Shown piece after piece: positions 50,707-58,729 of a stretch of 64,000 bases of DNA (the first letter of the stretch is position 1; every line of letters starts with the position of its first letter). Under the pieces are notes generated by a model. It did not search any database. It was not told where the DNA came from and saw only the letters and a program-made list of their open reading frames with translations. Location: contig NZ_JBQKUO010000004.1 of NCBI RefSeq assembly GCF_052156635.1, positions 248,001 through 312,000 of the forward strand, given 5' to 3'. A program made the translations under genes and the position numbers. This DNA comes from Nitrospina sp052156635. Its GTDB lineage: Bacteria > Nitrospinota > Nitrospinia > Nitrospinales > Nitrospinaceae.

Positions 50707-51573
50707 ATGATCCGAGTCCGAGCCAGCCAGATATTCACCCATGCCGTGGAAGACGCGGTGGCGGCCAAAAAAATGCTGGATGAAGGCAAGCCCTTCACCG
50801 AAGTGGTGTCGCAGTACAGTACCTGCCCCTCGAAGGAAAACGGTGGCGACCTGGGCTGGATGCCGGAAGACAACGCCATGGCCCTCATGGGCGAAATTGG
50901 TGAACAGGACCAGGGTAAAATCCTGGGACCCATCCATTCGCCTTACGGCTACCACATTCTCCAGATCACCGAGATCGAAAAAGAGGAAGGAACCGTCGTT
51001 TTCAACCCGGACACGCCCATGACCGAGGTCAACCGGGTCCTGCCGGAGGTCCACACCCTGCTCTTCAAACATTTCCACATCGGCATGCCGGTCACCGGTT
51101 ACAAACCGGAAGAAACCATCTTCACGGTGTGCGAACAGCACGGCAAAACCGTAGGCGAGGTGCTGTCCCTTTTGAACCGGGAAGCCGGAAGCGGTCAGGC
51201 CCGCTTCATCACCCCGGAACAACTCAAGGAAAAAATGAAAAACGGCGAGCCCATCGTCCTGCTCGACATCCGCGAACAGTGGGAACGTGACATCGCCTGC
51301 ATTGAGGAAGCCACCTTCATCACCCGCGAAAACTGCGAGTCGGTGCTGGCCGACCTCGCGCCCGAATCAGAAGTCGTAGTAGTAGACTGGAAAGGCGACC
51401 GCACCGAAAGCTTCCAGAAATTCCTCGGTCAACGCGGTTTCGCCAACGTGCAGGGGATCGAAGGCGGTATCGACGCCTGGGCACAAAAAGTGGACACCCG
51501 CATGGCCCGTTACGACATCGACGAGGAAGACGACGACTACCGCTACGAGGATATCTTCGATGATGCTCAATAA
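50707..51573 (+). CDS. parvulin (PpiC) peptidyl-prolyl isomerase fused to an inactive rhodanese domain
   Basis: 288 residues with AAAGGAG six bases before ATG 50707. Residues 1 to about 92 are a parvulin domain without signal peptide (RASQIFTHAVEDAV, CPSKENGGDLGW, GPIHSPYGYHILQI). Residues about 105-160 (HIGMPVTGYKPEETIFTVCE) recall the short DUF1858/ScdA-N type domain. A rhodanese domain follows (about 165-265: IVLLDIREQWERDIA, IEGGIDAWAQ), but its active loop reads DWKGDR, so D227 stands where the catalytic Cys should be. The C-terminus is very acidic. It is probably a cytoplasmic folding or docking protein; plants have an analogous PpiC-rhodanese pairing. Confidence 0.85.
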   Translation: MIRVRASQIFTHAVEDAVAAKKMLDEGKPFTEVVSQYSTCPSKENGGDLGWMPEDNAMALMGEIGEQDQGKILGPIHSPYGYHILQITEIEKEEGTVVFNPDTPMTEVNRVLPEVHTLLFKHFHIGMPVTGYKPEETIFTVCEQHGKTVGEVLSLLNREAGSGQARFITPEQLKEKMKNGEPIVLLDIREQWERDIACIEEATFITRENCESVLADLAPESEVVVVDWKGDRTESFQKFLGQRGFANVQGIEGGIDAWAQKVDTRMARYDIDEEDDDYRYEDIFDDAQ

Positions 51574-51667
51574 CCGGTAACGGTTTTCTGGCAGGAAAGC
51601 TTCCCGCCGGGAGGTTTTCTTTTTTTGTCCTGCAAACACCGGGACACACTCACGTCGGGACTCATTC

Positions 51668-52654
51668 ATGGCACCCCTGCTCAAGATCGAGAACCTGGTC
51701 ACCTCTTTCTACATCGAAGAAGGCAAGGTCGAATCCGTGCGGTCGGTCAACCTGGAGATCGCGCGCGGTGAGACGGTGGCGCTGGTCGGCGAATCCGGTT
51801 GCGGCAAATCCGTCACCGCCCTAAGCGCCATGCGCCTCGTGCCCACCCCTCCCGGCCGTTACGAGAGCGGTCGAATCCTGTTCGACAACCGGGAAATACT
51901 CAAACTGTCCGAAGAAGAAATGAGGGACATCCGCGGAAACGACATCGGCATGATTTTTCAGGAACCGATGACCTCCCTCAATCCCATCTTCACCGTAGGC
52001 GACCAGATCATCGAGGCGATCGTCCTCCACCAGAACAAAACCGAGGCCGAAGCACGCAAACTCGCTATCGAACTCCTCGATCGCGTGCGCATCCCTTCGG
52101 CCGAACAACGGGTCGACCAGTATCCGCATGAACTGTCCGGGGGCATGAAGCAACGGGTCATGATCGCCATGGCCATTTCATGCCGCCCCGCCCTGTTGAT
52201 CGCCGACGAGCCAACCACAGCGCTCGACGTCACCATCGAGGCACAGATCCTCGACGTCCTCGCAAATCTGCGTGACGAAACGCAAATGTCCATCCTGCTC
52301 ATCACCCACAATCTCGGAATCGTAGCGAAGTTCGCCGACCGGGTGGCGGTCATGTATGCGGGTAAGATCGTGGAAGAAGCGCCCGTGGTGGAGTTGTTTG
52401 AAAATCCCAGGCATCCCTACACCCGTGGCCTGCTGCGCTCGCTCCCCAGGGAGGAACCGGACAAGCTGCTGGAGCCCATTTCCGGCACCGTGCCCAATCC
52501 TGTCAACATGCCTTCAGGATGCGCGTTTCATCCGCGTTGCCCCGATGTCATGGATGAGTGCAGCCGGGATATTCCACCCATGTACCGCACGGGTCCCAAC
52601 CAGACCGCCGCCTGCTTTCTTTACAAAACCAACGCCGTGGCACAGGAATCATGA
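51668..52654 (+). CDS. oligopeptide/dipeptide ABC transporter ATP-binding protein (OppD/DppD type)
   Basis: 328 residues. Walker A GESGCGKS, signature LSGGMKQR, Walker B LLIADEPT and the C-terminal Opp/Dpp motif with Cys (CAFHPRCPDVMDEC) that can hold an iron-sulfur cluster. It powers uptake of short peptides or, in related systems, nickel or other solutes. The OppF-type partner overlaps it by ATGA. No permease or substrate-binding protein gene is in the window. Confidence 0.93.
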   Translation: MAPLLKIENLVTSFYIEEGKVESVRSVNLEIARGETVALVGESGCGKSVTALSAMRLVPTPPGRYESGRILFDNREILKLSEEEMRDIRGNDIGMIFQEPMTSLNPIFTVGDQIIEAIVLHQNKTEAEARKLAIELLDRVRIPSAEQRVDQYPHELSGGMKQRVMIAMAISCRPALLIADEPTTALDVTIEAQILDVLANLRDETQMSILLITHNLGIVAKFADRVAVMYAGKIVEEAPVVELFENPRHPYTRGLLRSLPREEPDKLLEPISGTVPNPVNMPSGCAFHPRCPDVMDECSRDIPPMYRTGPNQTAACFLYKTNAVAQES

Positions 52655-53616
52655 AATCCCTGCTCGAGTTGAAAAACCTGAAAAAGTATTTTCCCGTTTA
52701 CGGTGGTGTGTTTTCCCATGTGGTGAACCAGGTGAAGGCGGTGGACGATGTGTCCCTCGACATCGGAGAACAGGAAATCCTGGGGCTCGTCGGAGAGTCG
52801 GGTTGCGGCAAAACCACGGTTGGCAGAATGACCCTGCGCCTCCTCGAACCCACCGCGGGCCAGATTGTTTTCCATGGTCGCGATATCACCCAACTTCCCA
52901 ACCGGGAGATGGAACGCCTGCGGCCGAAAATGCAGATCATTTTTCAGGACCCGTTCAGCTCGCTCAATCCCCGATTCAACGTGGAACGCATTATTGGCGA
53001 AGCCATGCTGGTGCACGGCAAAGCCACCAGACAGGACCTGAGAAAGAAAATCGGTGAAGTGATGGAACAGGTCGGCCTGTCACCGCGCTACATGCGCCGC
53101 TATCCGCACGAGTTTTCCGGAGGCCAGCGGCAACGCATCGGTATCGCCCGTGCCCTGGCGCTCGATCCCGAATACATTGTCTGTGACGAGCCCGTTTCCG
53201 CACTCGACGTATCCATTCAGGCGCAGATCATCAACTTGCTGCGCAAGCTCCAGCAGGAAAAAAACCTGACGATGCTGTTCATTTCGCACGATCTCAATGT
53301 GGTCAAGCATTTGTCCCAGCGTACGGCCGTCATGTACCTGGGGAAGGTGGTGGAGGTCGCCCCGACCGATGTGCTCAACCGCGAACCCGCGCATCCTTAC
53401 ACCAAAGCGCTCCTCGCCGCCAAGCCGTCGCTCAATCCCCGTGACCGGGGTGGGAAGGTATCCCTTGGCGGGGATGTGCCCTCGCCCCTCAACCCTCCTT
53501 CCGGGTGCCGATTCCACACCCGCTGTCCGGAAGTGATGGACCACTGCAAACACGAGGACCCGAAAAAAGTCGAGCTTGGTCCCGGCCACGTCGTTTACTG
53601 CCACCTGTATACATGA
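52651..53616 (+). CDS. oligopeptide/dipeptide ABC transporter ATP-binding protein (OppF/DppF type)
   Basis: 321 residues from ATG 52651 inside the OppD stop codon; an open extension into OppD is rejected. Walker A GESGCGKTT, signature FSGGQRQR, Walker B YIVCDEPVSALD, and the Cys-containing tail CRFHTRCPEVMDHC. It pairs with the OppD-type subunit to form the ATPase dimer of a peptide-type importer whose membrane parts are encoded elsewhere. The AEC carrier gene begins 10 bp after its stop. Confidence 0.93.
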   Translation: MKSLLELKNLKKYFPVYGGVFSHVVNQVKAVDDVSLDIGEQEILGLVGESGCGKTTVGRMTLRLLEPTAGQIVFHGRDITQLPNREMERLRPKMQIIFQDPFSSLNPRFNVERIIGEAMLVHGKATRQDLRKKIGEVMEQVGLSPRYMRRYPHEFSGGQRQRIGIARALALDPEYIVCDEPVSALDVSIQAQIINLLRKLQQEKNLTMLFISHDLNVVKHLSQRTAVMYLGKVVEVAPTDVLNREPAHPYTKALLAAKPSLNPRDRGGKVSLGGDVPSPLNPPSGCRFHTRCPEVMDHCKHEDPKKVELGPGHVVYCHLYT

Positions 53617-53626
53617 CGGGCCGTTC

Positions 53627-54508
53627 ATGATCGACGACCTCCTTCACGTCCTGCAACTGGTCTCCCCATCTTTTCTCATTATCGGACTGGGATTCCTCTT
53701 TTGCCGCCGGGTTTCCATGGACCCCAAACCGCTGGTGCGGCTGACAATGGGGATCCTGCTTCCCTGCTTCGCCTTTCACCATATCAGCGGCATGAACCTG
53801 GAAGGAGGCCTGCTGGGCAATGTCTTTCTCTCCGCCTGGGTCATCCTGCTGTTGCCCGGGCTTCTTGCGTGGATCCTTTTGCGCAGGCGAAAAGAAATCG
53901 GACGGGGGGTGTACCTGCCCATCATGTTCATGAACTCGGTCAACCTTCCCTTCCCGATCATGCAGGCGGCCTACGGGGACGCGGCGATTCCTCTGGGGCT
54001 CATGTTTTTTCTCGCCTCGTTCATCGCCGTGTTCACGGTCGGATTGTTTCTCGTCTCCGCCGAGGGAGGCGCATTGCAGTTTTTGAAGGAACCGGTGGTC
54101 TATCTCGTGGCGTTGGGGCTTGCCGTCAATGCGTTTCAGGTTCCCCTTCCCCATTTCGTCCGGGAACCCGTGCGTATTCTGGCCGGGGCCAACATCCCCA
54201 TGGTGCTTCTTATTCTGGGAATGCACCTGGCGCAGGTGAAGGTGACTCAGCTCAAACTGACCTGGATGGTGGTCGGTTTCCGTTTTACCTTCGGACTGCT
54301 GGCAGGCCTTTTATGTACCGCCATTCTTCCGCTGGATGACCTCGCTCACAAAATAGTCCTTCTGGAGAGCATCATGCCCTGCGCCGTGATCAACATCCTG
54401 CTCTCCGGCAAGTACAACGCCAATCCGGATCTCGTGGCCTCTTCCATCCTCGTTTCCACCCTTCTTTCGCTTGCCATCATTCCCATCACCCTGCTGGCCC
54501 TGGGCTGA
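53627..54508 (+). CDS. AEC-family (auxin efflux carrier type) permease
   Basis: 293 residues from ATG 53627, with about eight to ten membrane helices. The family's bile-acid-symporter-like fold is suggested by NSVNLPFPIMQAAYGD in the first half and ANIPMVLLILGMHLA and MPCAVINILLSGKYN in the second. Bacterial members move organic acids such as malate or malonate. It probably belongs to the OppD-OppF transcript by spacing, though a functional link is not obvious. Confidence 0.85.
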   Translation: MIDDLLHVLQLVSPSFLIIGLGFLFCRRVSMDPKPLVRLTMGILLPCFAFHHISGMNLEGGLLGNVFLSAWVILLLPGLLAWILLRRRKEIGRGVYLPIMFMNSVNLPFPIMQAAYGDAAIPLGLMFFLASFIAVFTVGLFLVSAEGGALQFLKEPVVYLVALGLAVNAFQVPLPHFVREPVRILAGANIPMVLLILGMHLAQVKVTQLKLTWMVVGFRFTFGLLAGLLCTAILPLDDLAHKIVLLESIMPCAVINILLSGKYNANPDLVASSILVSTLLSLAIIPITLLALG

Positions 54509-54753
54509 CCCTACCCACAACCCCGGAAGTGCCTGTAAAATCAGATAATATTTGAATTTATCGCCACCCAACCCTCCAGTTCAGGCCGTTTGTGCCGATA
54601 ATTAAAAACGGGGCCGAAGTCAGGCCCGAAAAGTTCGGCGCAAACCGGCGGAAATCCCATAACCTAATGAAAACATTGCAGAAATTCGATTTTCATGGTA
54701 ATTTTATTGGAATCCGAAATTCTGTCACGAGCACTTTCCCAAGGATTTGACCT

Positions 54754-55536
54754 GTGGATGCCGCATCCCTTGTAGGGGTCCTTTTAGGACTGGGGTTGAT
54801 CATCGGGGCCATCTTCCTGGGCGGGGATTTGAGTCATTTTTTCAACCTGCCCGGAATCATGATCGTGGTCGGCGGAACCATCGCCGCCACCCTGATCACC
54901 TTCCAATTGAAAGACGTCATCGCCGCTTTCCGTGCGGCCATTTTCGTTTTCTCCGAAAAAAAGTCCGATCCCAACGACATGGTCGAGACCATGATCGAAC
55001 TGTGCAGCATCAGCCGCCGCCAGGGATTGATCGCACTCAGCCGCATCGAATACGAAAACGACCTTCTGCGAAAAGCCTGCAACCTGATCGCCGACGGATC
55101 GAAGGAAGAAATGATCCGCGACACCCTGAACATCGAAATCGAATCGATGAAACAGCGCCATTTCATCATCCAGGACATTTTCCGCAAAATGGCGTCCTAT
55201 GCCCCCTCCTTCGGCATGATGGGGACACTGATTGGTCTGGTGCAGATGCTCCGTCAGCTGAGCAACCCGGACACCATCGGTCCCGCCATGGCCGTGGCCT
55301 TGCTGACCACGTTTTACGGGATGCTGTTATCGACTTTGTTTTTTCTTCCCATCGCGGGAAAATTGAAGGATCGGACCCTGGTGGAGTTGATCAACCTGGA
55401 AATCATGTTTGAAGGCGCCATTTCCATACTCGAAGACAACAATCCGGTTTTCGTTTATGAAAAACTGTCTTCATACGTCCCGGCTAAACGGCGACGTCCA
55501 CCACGGCCCACTGGAGCGGCTTACCAGACGGGGTGA
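54754..55536 (+). CDS. MotA-type proton channel subunit
   Basis: 260 residues from a GTG start. Four membrane helices: about 5-22 and 32-48, then, after a cytoplasmic loop of about 100 residues (SRRQGLIALSRIEYEND is MotA-typical), 146-166 (GMMGTLIGLVQML) and 180-200 (TTFYGMLLSTLFFLPIAGKL). MotA and a MotB-like partner convert proton or sodium flow into force. The MotB-like gene follows after 3 bp. A GCCGATAA box 160 bp upstream matches a flagellar sigma-28 -10 element but has no matching -35. Confidence 0.92.
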   Translation: MDAASLVGVLLGLGLIIGAIFLGGDLSHFFNLPGIMIVVGGTIAATLITFQLKDVIAAFRAAIFVFSEKKSDPNDMVETMIELCSISRRQGLIALSRIEYENDLLRKACNLIADGSKEEMIRDTLNIEIESMKQRHFIIQDIFRKMASYAPSFGMMGTLIGLVQMLRQLSNPDTIGPAMAVALLTTFYGMLLSTLFFLPIAGKLKDRTLVELINLEIMFEGAISILEDNNPVFVYEKLSSYVPAKRRRPPRPTGAAYQTG

Positions 55537-55539
55537 CCC

Positions 55540-57021
55540 ATGGCAAAGAAAGACGACAAAAAAGAAAACCTTCAACAAATCCAGGAGCTGCTACGTGCGC
55601 AAAAGGCCCAGTTGAAAAAACTGGACGCCGAAAAGGCACGCCAGGAAACCCGCTTCAAGCACATGCTGACGGTCACGGGCAAGAAAATCACCAAACTCCA
55701 GCAAACCGTTGAAGACCAGAAGGAACAGATCAAATTCCAACGGAGCCTCAGTCAGAATCGTGTGATCAAACCCATCCCTTCCAAAGAATCGGCCGACAAA
55801 GAGAAAGACCCGAAGGAGGATCCCACCCTTCCGCGGTATGAGGAATTGTCCCGAACGCTGAAGGCTCTGCAAAAGAAAAATCTTCAGCTTACCGAACGGG
55901 TAAAACTGGAAAGAGGAGAACGAGAGCGGCTGGCGAGAGAGAAAAGCGCGTTGGCACGGGAAGTCAAACGGCTCCGTCATGACGTGGGCCCGGTAGAGGA
56001 TGTCCAATCGAAGGCCGTGTCTCTTGAGATGCTGACGGAAAAATCCAAAGAACGGTTTGAAAAACTGCTGATGGAAAAAGACGGCCTGATCCAGATGTAT
56101 GAAAAGATGATCCAGGCCAACAAAAAAGGAGGTGACGCGCTCACCCTCACTTCCGACATGATCAACAAAATCCAGGACGAACTGGACAAGACGCGATCCG
56201 AAAAAGAAGAGCTGGAGGAGGAAATCAAAATACGCGACCGGCAGTTCGAAGTCCAGATGAACTACGAAGTCCAGAGGGCAAAGGAACGCATACGGAAAAC
56301 CCTGCAAATCCGCCGCCGACAGAGGGAGTCCCTGGCCGACTTTGCCGAGGAAGTGCAGGATGAGCGGTCCGGCCAGGCCTGGCTCATGACATTCGCGGAC
56401 ATGTTCACCCTGCTGCTCACTTACTTCATCATTTTGTATTCGCTTTCTTCCATCAACATGAACCGTTTCAAGGAAGCCATAATCGGGCATGAGCAGGCTT
56501 CCATAGGCCTGCTGGAGTTGATGGATGCCGCGGAAATAAAAGAATCGCTGGACGTGTTGACGGGACTCAAATCTGATAATATTCTGACTGAGGTGAAAAA
56601 TGTGGCCAAGGTGGAAAGCCTTTCGGACGTGATGACCATTTCCACCGACCAGTCGAAAATCATCGTCAAGGTCCCTTCCCAGTCGCTGTTCAATACGGGA
56701 AGCGCTGAATTGAACCTTGGCCGTGGTAAAAAAGTCCTCGACGAACTCATCCGTATAACGGAAAAGTATCCCGGTTACAAAATCAACATCAACGGCCATA
56801 CCGACAATTCAGAAATTCCAAACAAACGCTTTGCAAGCAACTGGGAGTTGTCCTCGGCACGGGCCACCTCCGTGCTGAGATACTTCATCAATCAGAACAT
56901 CGACCCCAAACGGATGACGGCTACGGGATTTGCTGACACATTTCCCATCGCCACCAACAAGACAGAGCGCGGCCGCGCCTTGAACAGGAGAGTGGAGTTT
57001 GTTCTGGAAAAAGAAAGCTGA
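55540..57021 (+). CDS. MotB/OmpA-type stator protein with long N-terminal coiled coil
   Basis: 493 residues, against about 250-310 for a normal MotB. Residues 1-270 are a highly charged, Lys/Glu-rich coiled coil with no signal. The MotB plug/TM segment then appears: SGQAWLMTFADMFTLLLTYF, with D287 matching the proton-carrying Asp32 of E. coli MotB. After the helix comes a periplasmic OmpA-like peptidoglycan-binding domain (INGHTDNSEIP, WELSSARATSVLRYF, TERGRALNRRVEFVLE). The extra cytoplasmic arm suggests that this stator grips a cytoplasmic partner other than, or in addition to, a flagellar rotor. Confidence 0.9.
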   Translation: MAKKDDKKENLQQIQELLRAQKAQLKKLDAEKARQETRFKHMLTVTGKKITKLQQTVEDQKEQIKFQRSLSQNRVIKPIPSKESADKEKDPKEDPTLPRYEELSRTLKALQKKNLQLTERVKLERGERERLAREKSALAREVKRLRHDVGPVEDVQSKAVSLEMLTEKSKERFEKLLMEKDGLIQMYEKMIQANKKGGDALTLTSDMINKIQDELDKTRSEKEELEEEIKIRDRQFEVQMNYEVQRAKERIRKTLQIRRRQRESLADFAEEVQDERSGQAWLMTFADMFTLLLTYFIILYSLSSINMNRFKEAIIGHEQASIGLLELMDAAEIKESLDVLTGLKSDNILTEVKNVAKVESLSDVMTISTDQSKIIVKVPSQSLFNTGSAELNLGRGKKVLDELIRITEKYPGYKININGHTDNSEIPNKRFASNWELSSARATSVLRYFINQNIDPKRMTATGFADTFPIATNKTERGRALNRRVEFVLEKES

Positions 57022-57406
57022 AGACGACAAGGATGAGAAGGGAAAGCTGTTTCACCTGCCAAAGGAGGACAAACGGCAGGCGTTCCGCATTTCTCCGGAC
57101 CCGGCGGAACCGGTCCTGGTTTCCATAGAAGACAAGACCGTAAAGGTATTGGAAATCAGTTCCGGGGGGATTTCATTCCGGAACAGTGACTTCAAGCCCA
57201 AGGCGGTGTATCCTGTCACCTTCACCCTGCCCATCACCGGCGGTTTCGTCAAGACCAAACTCCGTATCCTGCGCGTCAACCGGGAGGGAATCTGCCAGTG
57301 CCGCTTCGTGGGGTTGACCGATCGTGCGGAAGACGATATCCACCGCTACGTGCTGGCCCGCCAAAAGGAAATCCTCAGAAACCGCAAACGATCCGAAACC
57401 GAGTGA
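56999..57406 (+). CDS. PilZ domain c-di-GMP-binding protein
   Basis: 135 residues from TTG 56999, overlapping the MotB-like gene by 23 bp, with a purine-rich AGGAGAGTGGAG upstream. The PilZ signature is present: RQAFR (R-x-x-x-R form) followed by EISSGGISF (D/N-x-S-x-x-G form with Glu). PilZ domains bind cyclic di-GMP and change partner activity. Its translation is coupled to the stator genes, so it probably acts on this MotAB-like complex as YcgR does on the flagellar motor. The next gene starts 2 bp later. Confidence 0.88.
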   Translation: MFWKKKAEDDKDEKGKLFHLPKEDKRQAFRISPDPAEPVLVSIEDKTVKVLEISSGGISFRNSDFKPKAVYPVTFTLPITGGFVKTKLRILRVNREGICQCRFVGLTDRAEDDIHRYVLARQKEILRNRKRSETE

Positions 57407-57408
57407 CC

Positions 57409-58041
57409 ATGCCCTCTCAGCCCCATGACTCCCCTTTCTGGTCCGACACGGAAATGCGACTGATCCGGGAGCGCGAACTGTTTCTGCACAAGCATTCCAT
57501 CATCCAAAAGGCCGAATCCAGACTGGAAGACCTGAAGGACGTCATGATCGCCGAGCTGGCGAAAGACCCCGGCCCGGTTCCCCTGGGCACCGACCTCAAA
57601 CGGGGCAAAATAACCAAGGGAGAAAACAACAAGGGGTTTCCCTTCGTGTCTCTCGACATCCCGCAGTTTTTCACCAAAGAAGAATACTTCACCTACCGCG
57701 TGCTGTTCTGGTGGGGGCACTATCTGGGGTACTCGCTGGTGCTCAAGGGACCTGCCCTGCCGCAATACCTCGATTGCCTGCTTGAGCGGAGGGGGGATGC
57801 CGGGTTTGCCGACGTCTGGCTGGCCCGCCATGACAGTCCCTGGGAATGGGAAAACGCGGACAACAACTTCTCGCCAGTGCAGGAACCGTCCGGGGACGAT
57901 GTGCGTCAGCTGGTAAACACTATTTCGTACATCAAGGTCATCCGCATGATCCCCGTCAGCGACCCCGGTTTTACGAAAGTGGACTGGTCGGCGGAAGGCG
58001 TGCGCACGTACCGCGATCTCATCCGGTTGACACAAAAGTAA
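57409..58041 (+). CDS. hypothetical protein in the stator operon
   Basis: 210 residues from ATG 57409, two bases after the PilZ stop. No signal or membrane helix; two aromatic-rich segments (YFTYRVLFWWGHYLGYSL and DSPWEWENADNNFSPVQ), then a TYRDLIRLTQK tail. The N-terminus has an amphipathic helix (MRLIRERELFLHKHSIIQKA). I do not recognise a family. Its position suggests a role in or regulation of the MotA/MotB-like/PilZ system. Confidence 0.7.
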   Translation: MPSQPHDSPFWSDTEMRLIRERELFLHKHSIIQKAESRLEDLKDVMIAELAKDPGPVPLGTDLKRGKITKGENNKGFPFVSLDIPQFFTKEEYFTYRVLFWWGHYLGYSLVLKGPALPQYLDCLLERRGDAGFADVWLARHDSPWEWENADNNFSPVQEPSGDDVRQLVNTISYIKVIRMIPVSDPGFTKVDWSAEGVRTYRDLIRLTQK

Positions 58042-58056
58042 AGAAACCCATTTTGC

Positions 58057-58617
58057 TCAAGGGATGAACACCAAAGGGTGCATCCACAATAAATCGCGGC
58101 CCGGAACAACCAGCATGGGCTCGCCTTCCTCGGGATTTTTCAGATACACCATCTCGTGCGCGGAATCAGGAATGGGAGAGATGCGGGAATCAGGGATGTG
58201 AAGCGGCGTCGGCGTCATGAAACTTTTGCGACGCTGACGAAGGCGGTCGGGAGTGGAAGAGGTCGCCCCCGGATCGCTCGCCCGGCGATGGATCGCCATA
58301 TCGCTTTTCACCAGCTTGCAGACCAGCGGCCGTTCGTTCTTGATCTGCACCAGGTAAATCTGGTGCAGCGCGGCAACCCCATCCGACTGGCGGGAAAACA
58401 CGCCAATGCTGCCCGCGAGGACGTGCGGTTCTGCGGCATCGTCTTCCATCTTGAGCGCGTAACATTCCCCGGGAAGCGGTTCGTCGGGAAAGATATCGAT
58501 GGAAGTCACCAGTTCCAACCCCTCCATCGGTTCCTTCATGTTATCCAGGAGGACCGGGCCCCGCACCAGCCGCATGAGGGGAATGCGCAATCTTTGGGAA
58601 TGCGGATTCACATTCAT
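58057..58617 (-). CDS. protein resembling an S24/LexA-type peptidase fold without its Ser
   Basis: 186 residues with AAAGGA before ATG 58617. The middle part (GECYALKMEDDAAEPHVL, then SIGVFSRQ, YLVQIKNERPLVCKLVK) runs like the self-cleavage domain of LexA or UmuD, where G-D-S-M-E-P gives the catalytic Ser. Here the Ser site is E-D-D-A-A-E-P, so no peptidase activity is expected. The start is basic. It could be a binding or regulatory protein; the resemblance is by eye only. It is divergent from folC. Confidence 0.5.
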   Translation of the reverse strand: MNVNPHSQRLRIPLMRLVRGPVLLDNMKEPMEGLELVTSIDIFPDEPLPGECYALKMEDDAAEPHVLAGSIGVFSRQSDGVAALHQIYLVQIKNERPLVCKLVKSDMAIHRRASDPGATSSTPDRLRQRRKSFMTPTPLHIPDSRISPIPDSAHEMVYLKNPEEGEPMLVVPGRDLLWMHPLVFIP

Positions 58618-58729
58618 TCCTTTAATTAAAATAAATTAAGCAATAATATCTTACGCCCGGATTTCAAAAATGCGAAAATATAAACCCTGTTTCTGGAGTC
58701 CTGCTCCCACTCACCCATATTAAAAGATC

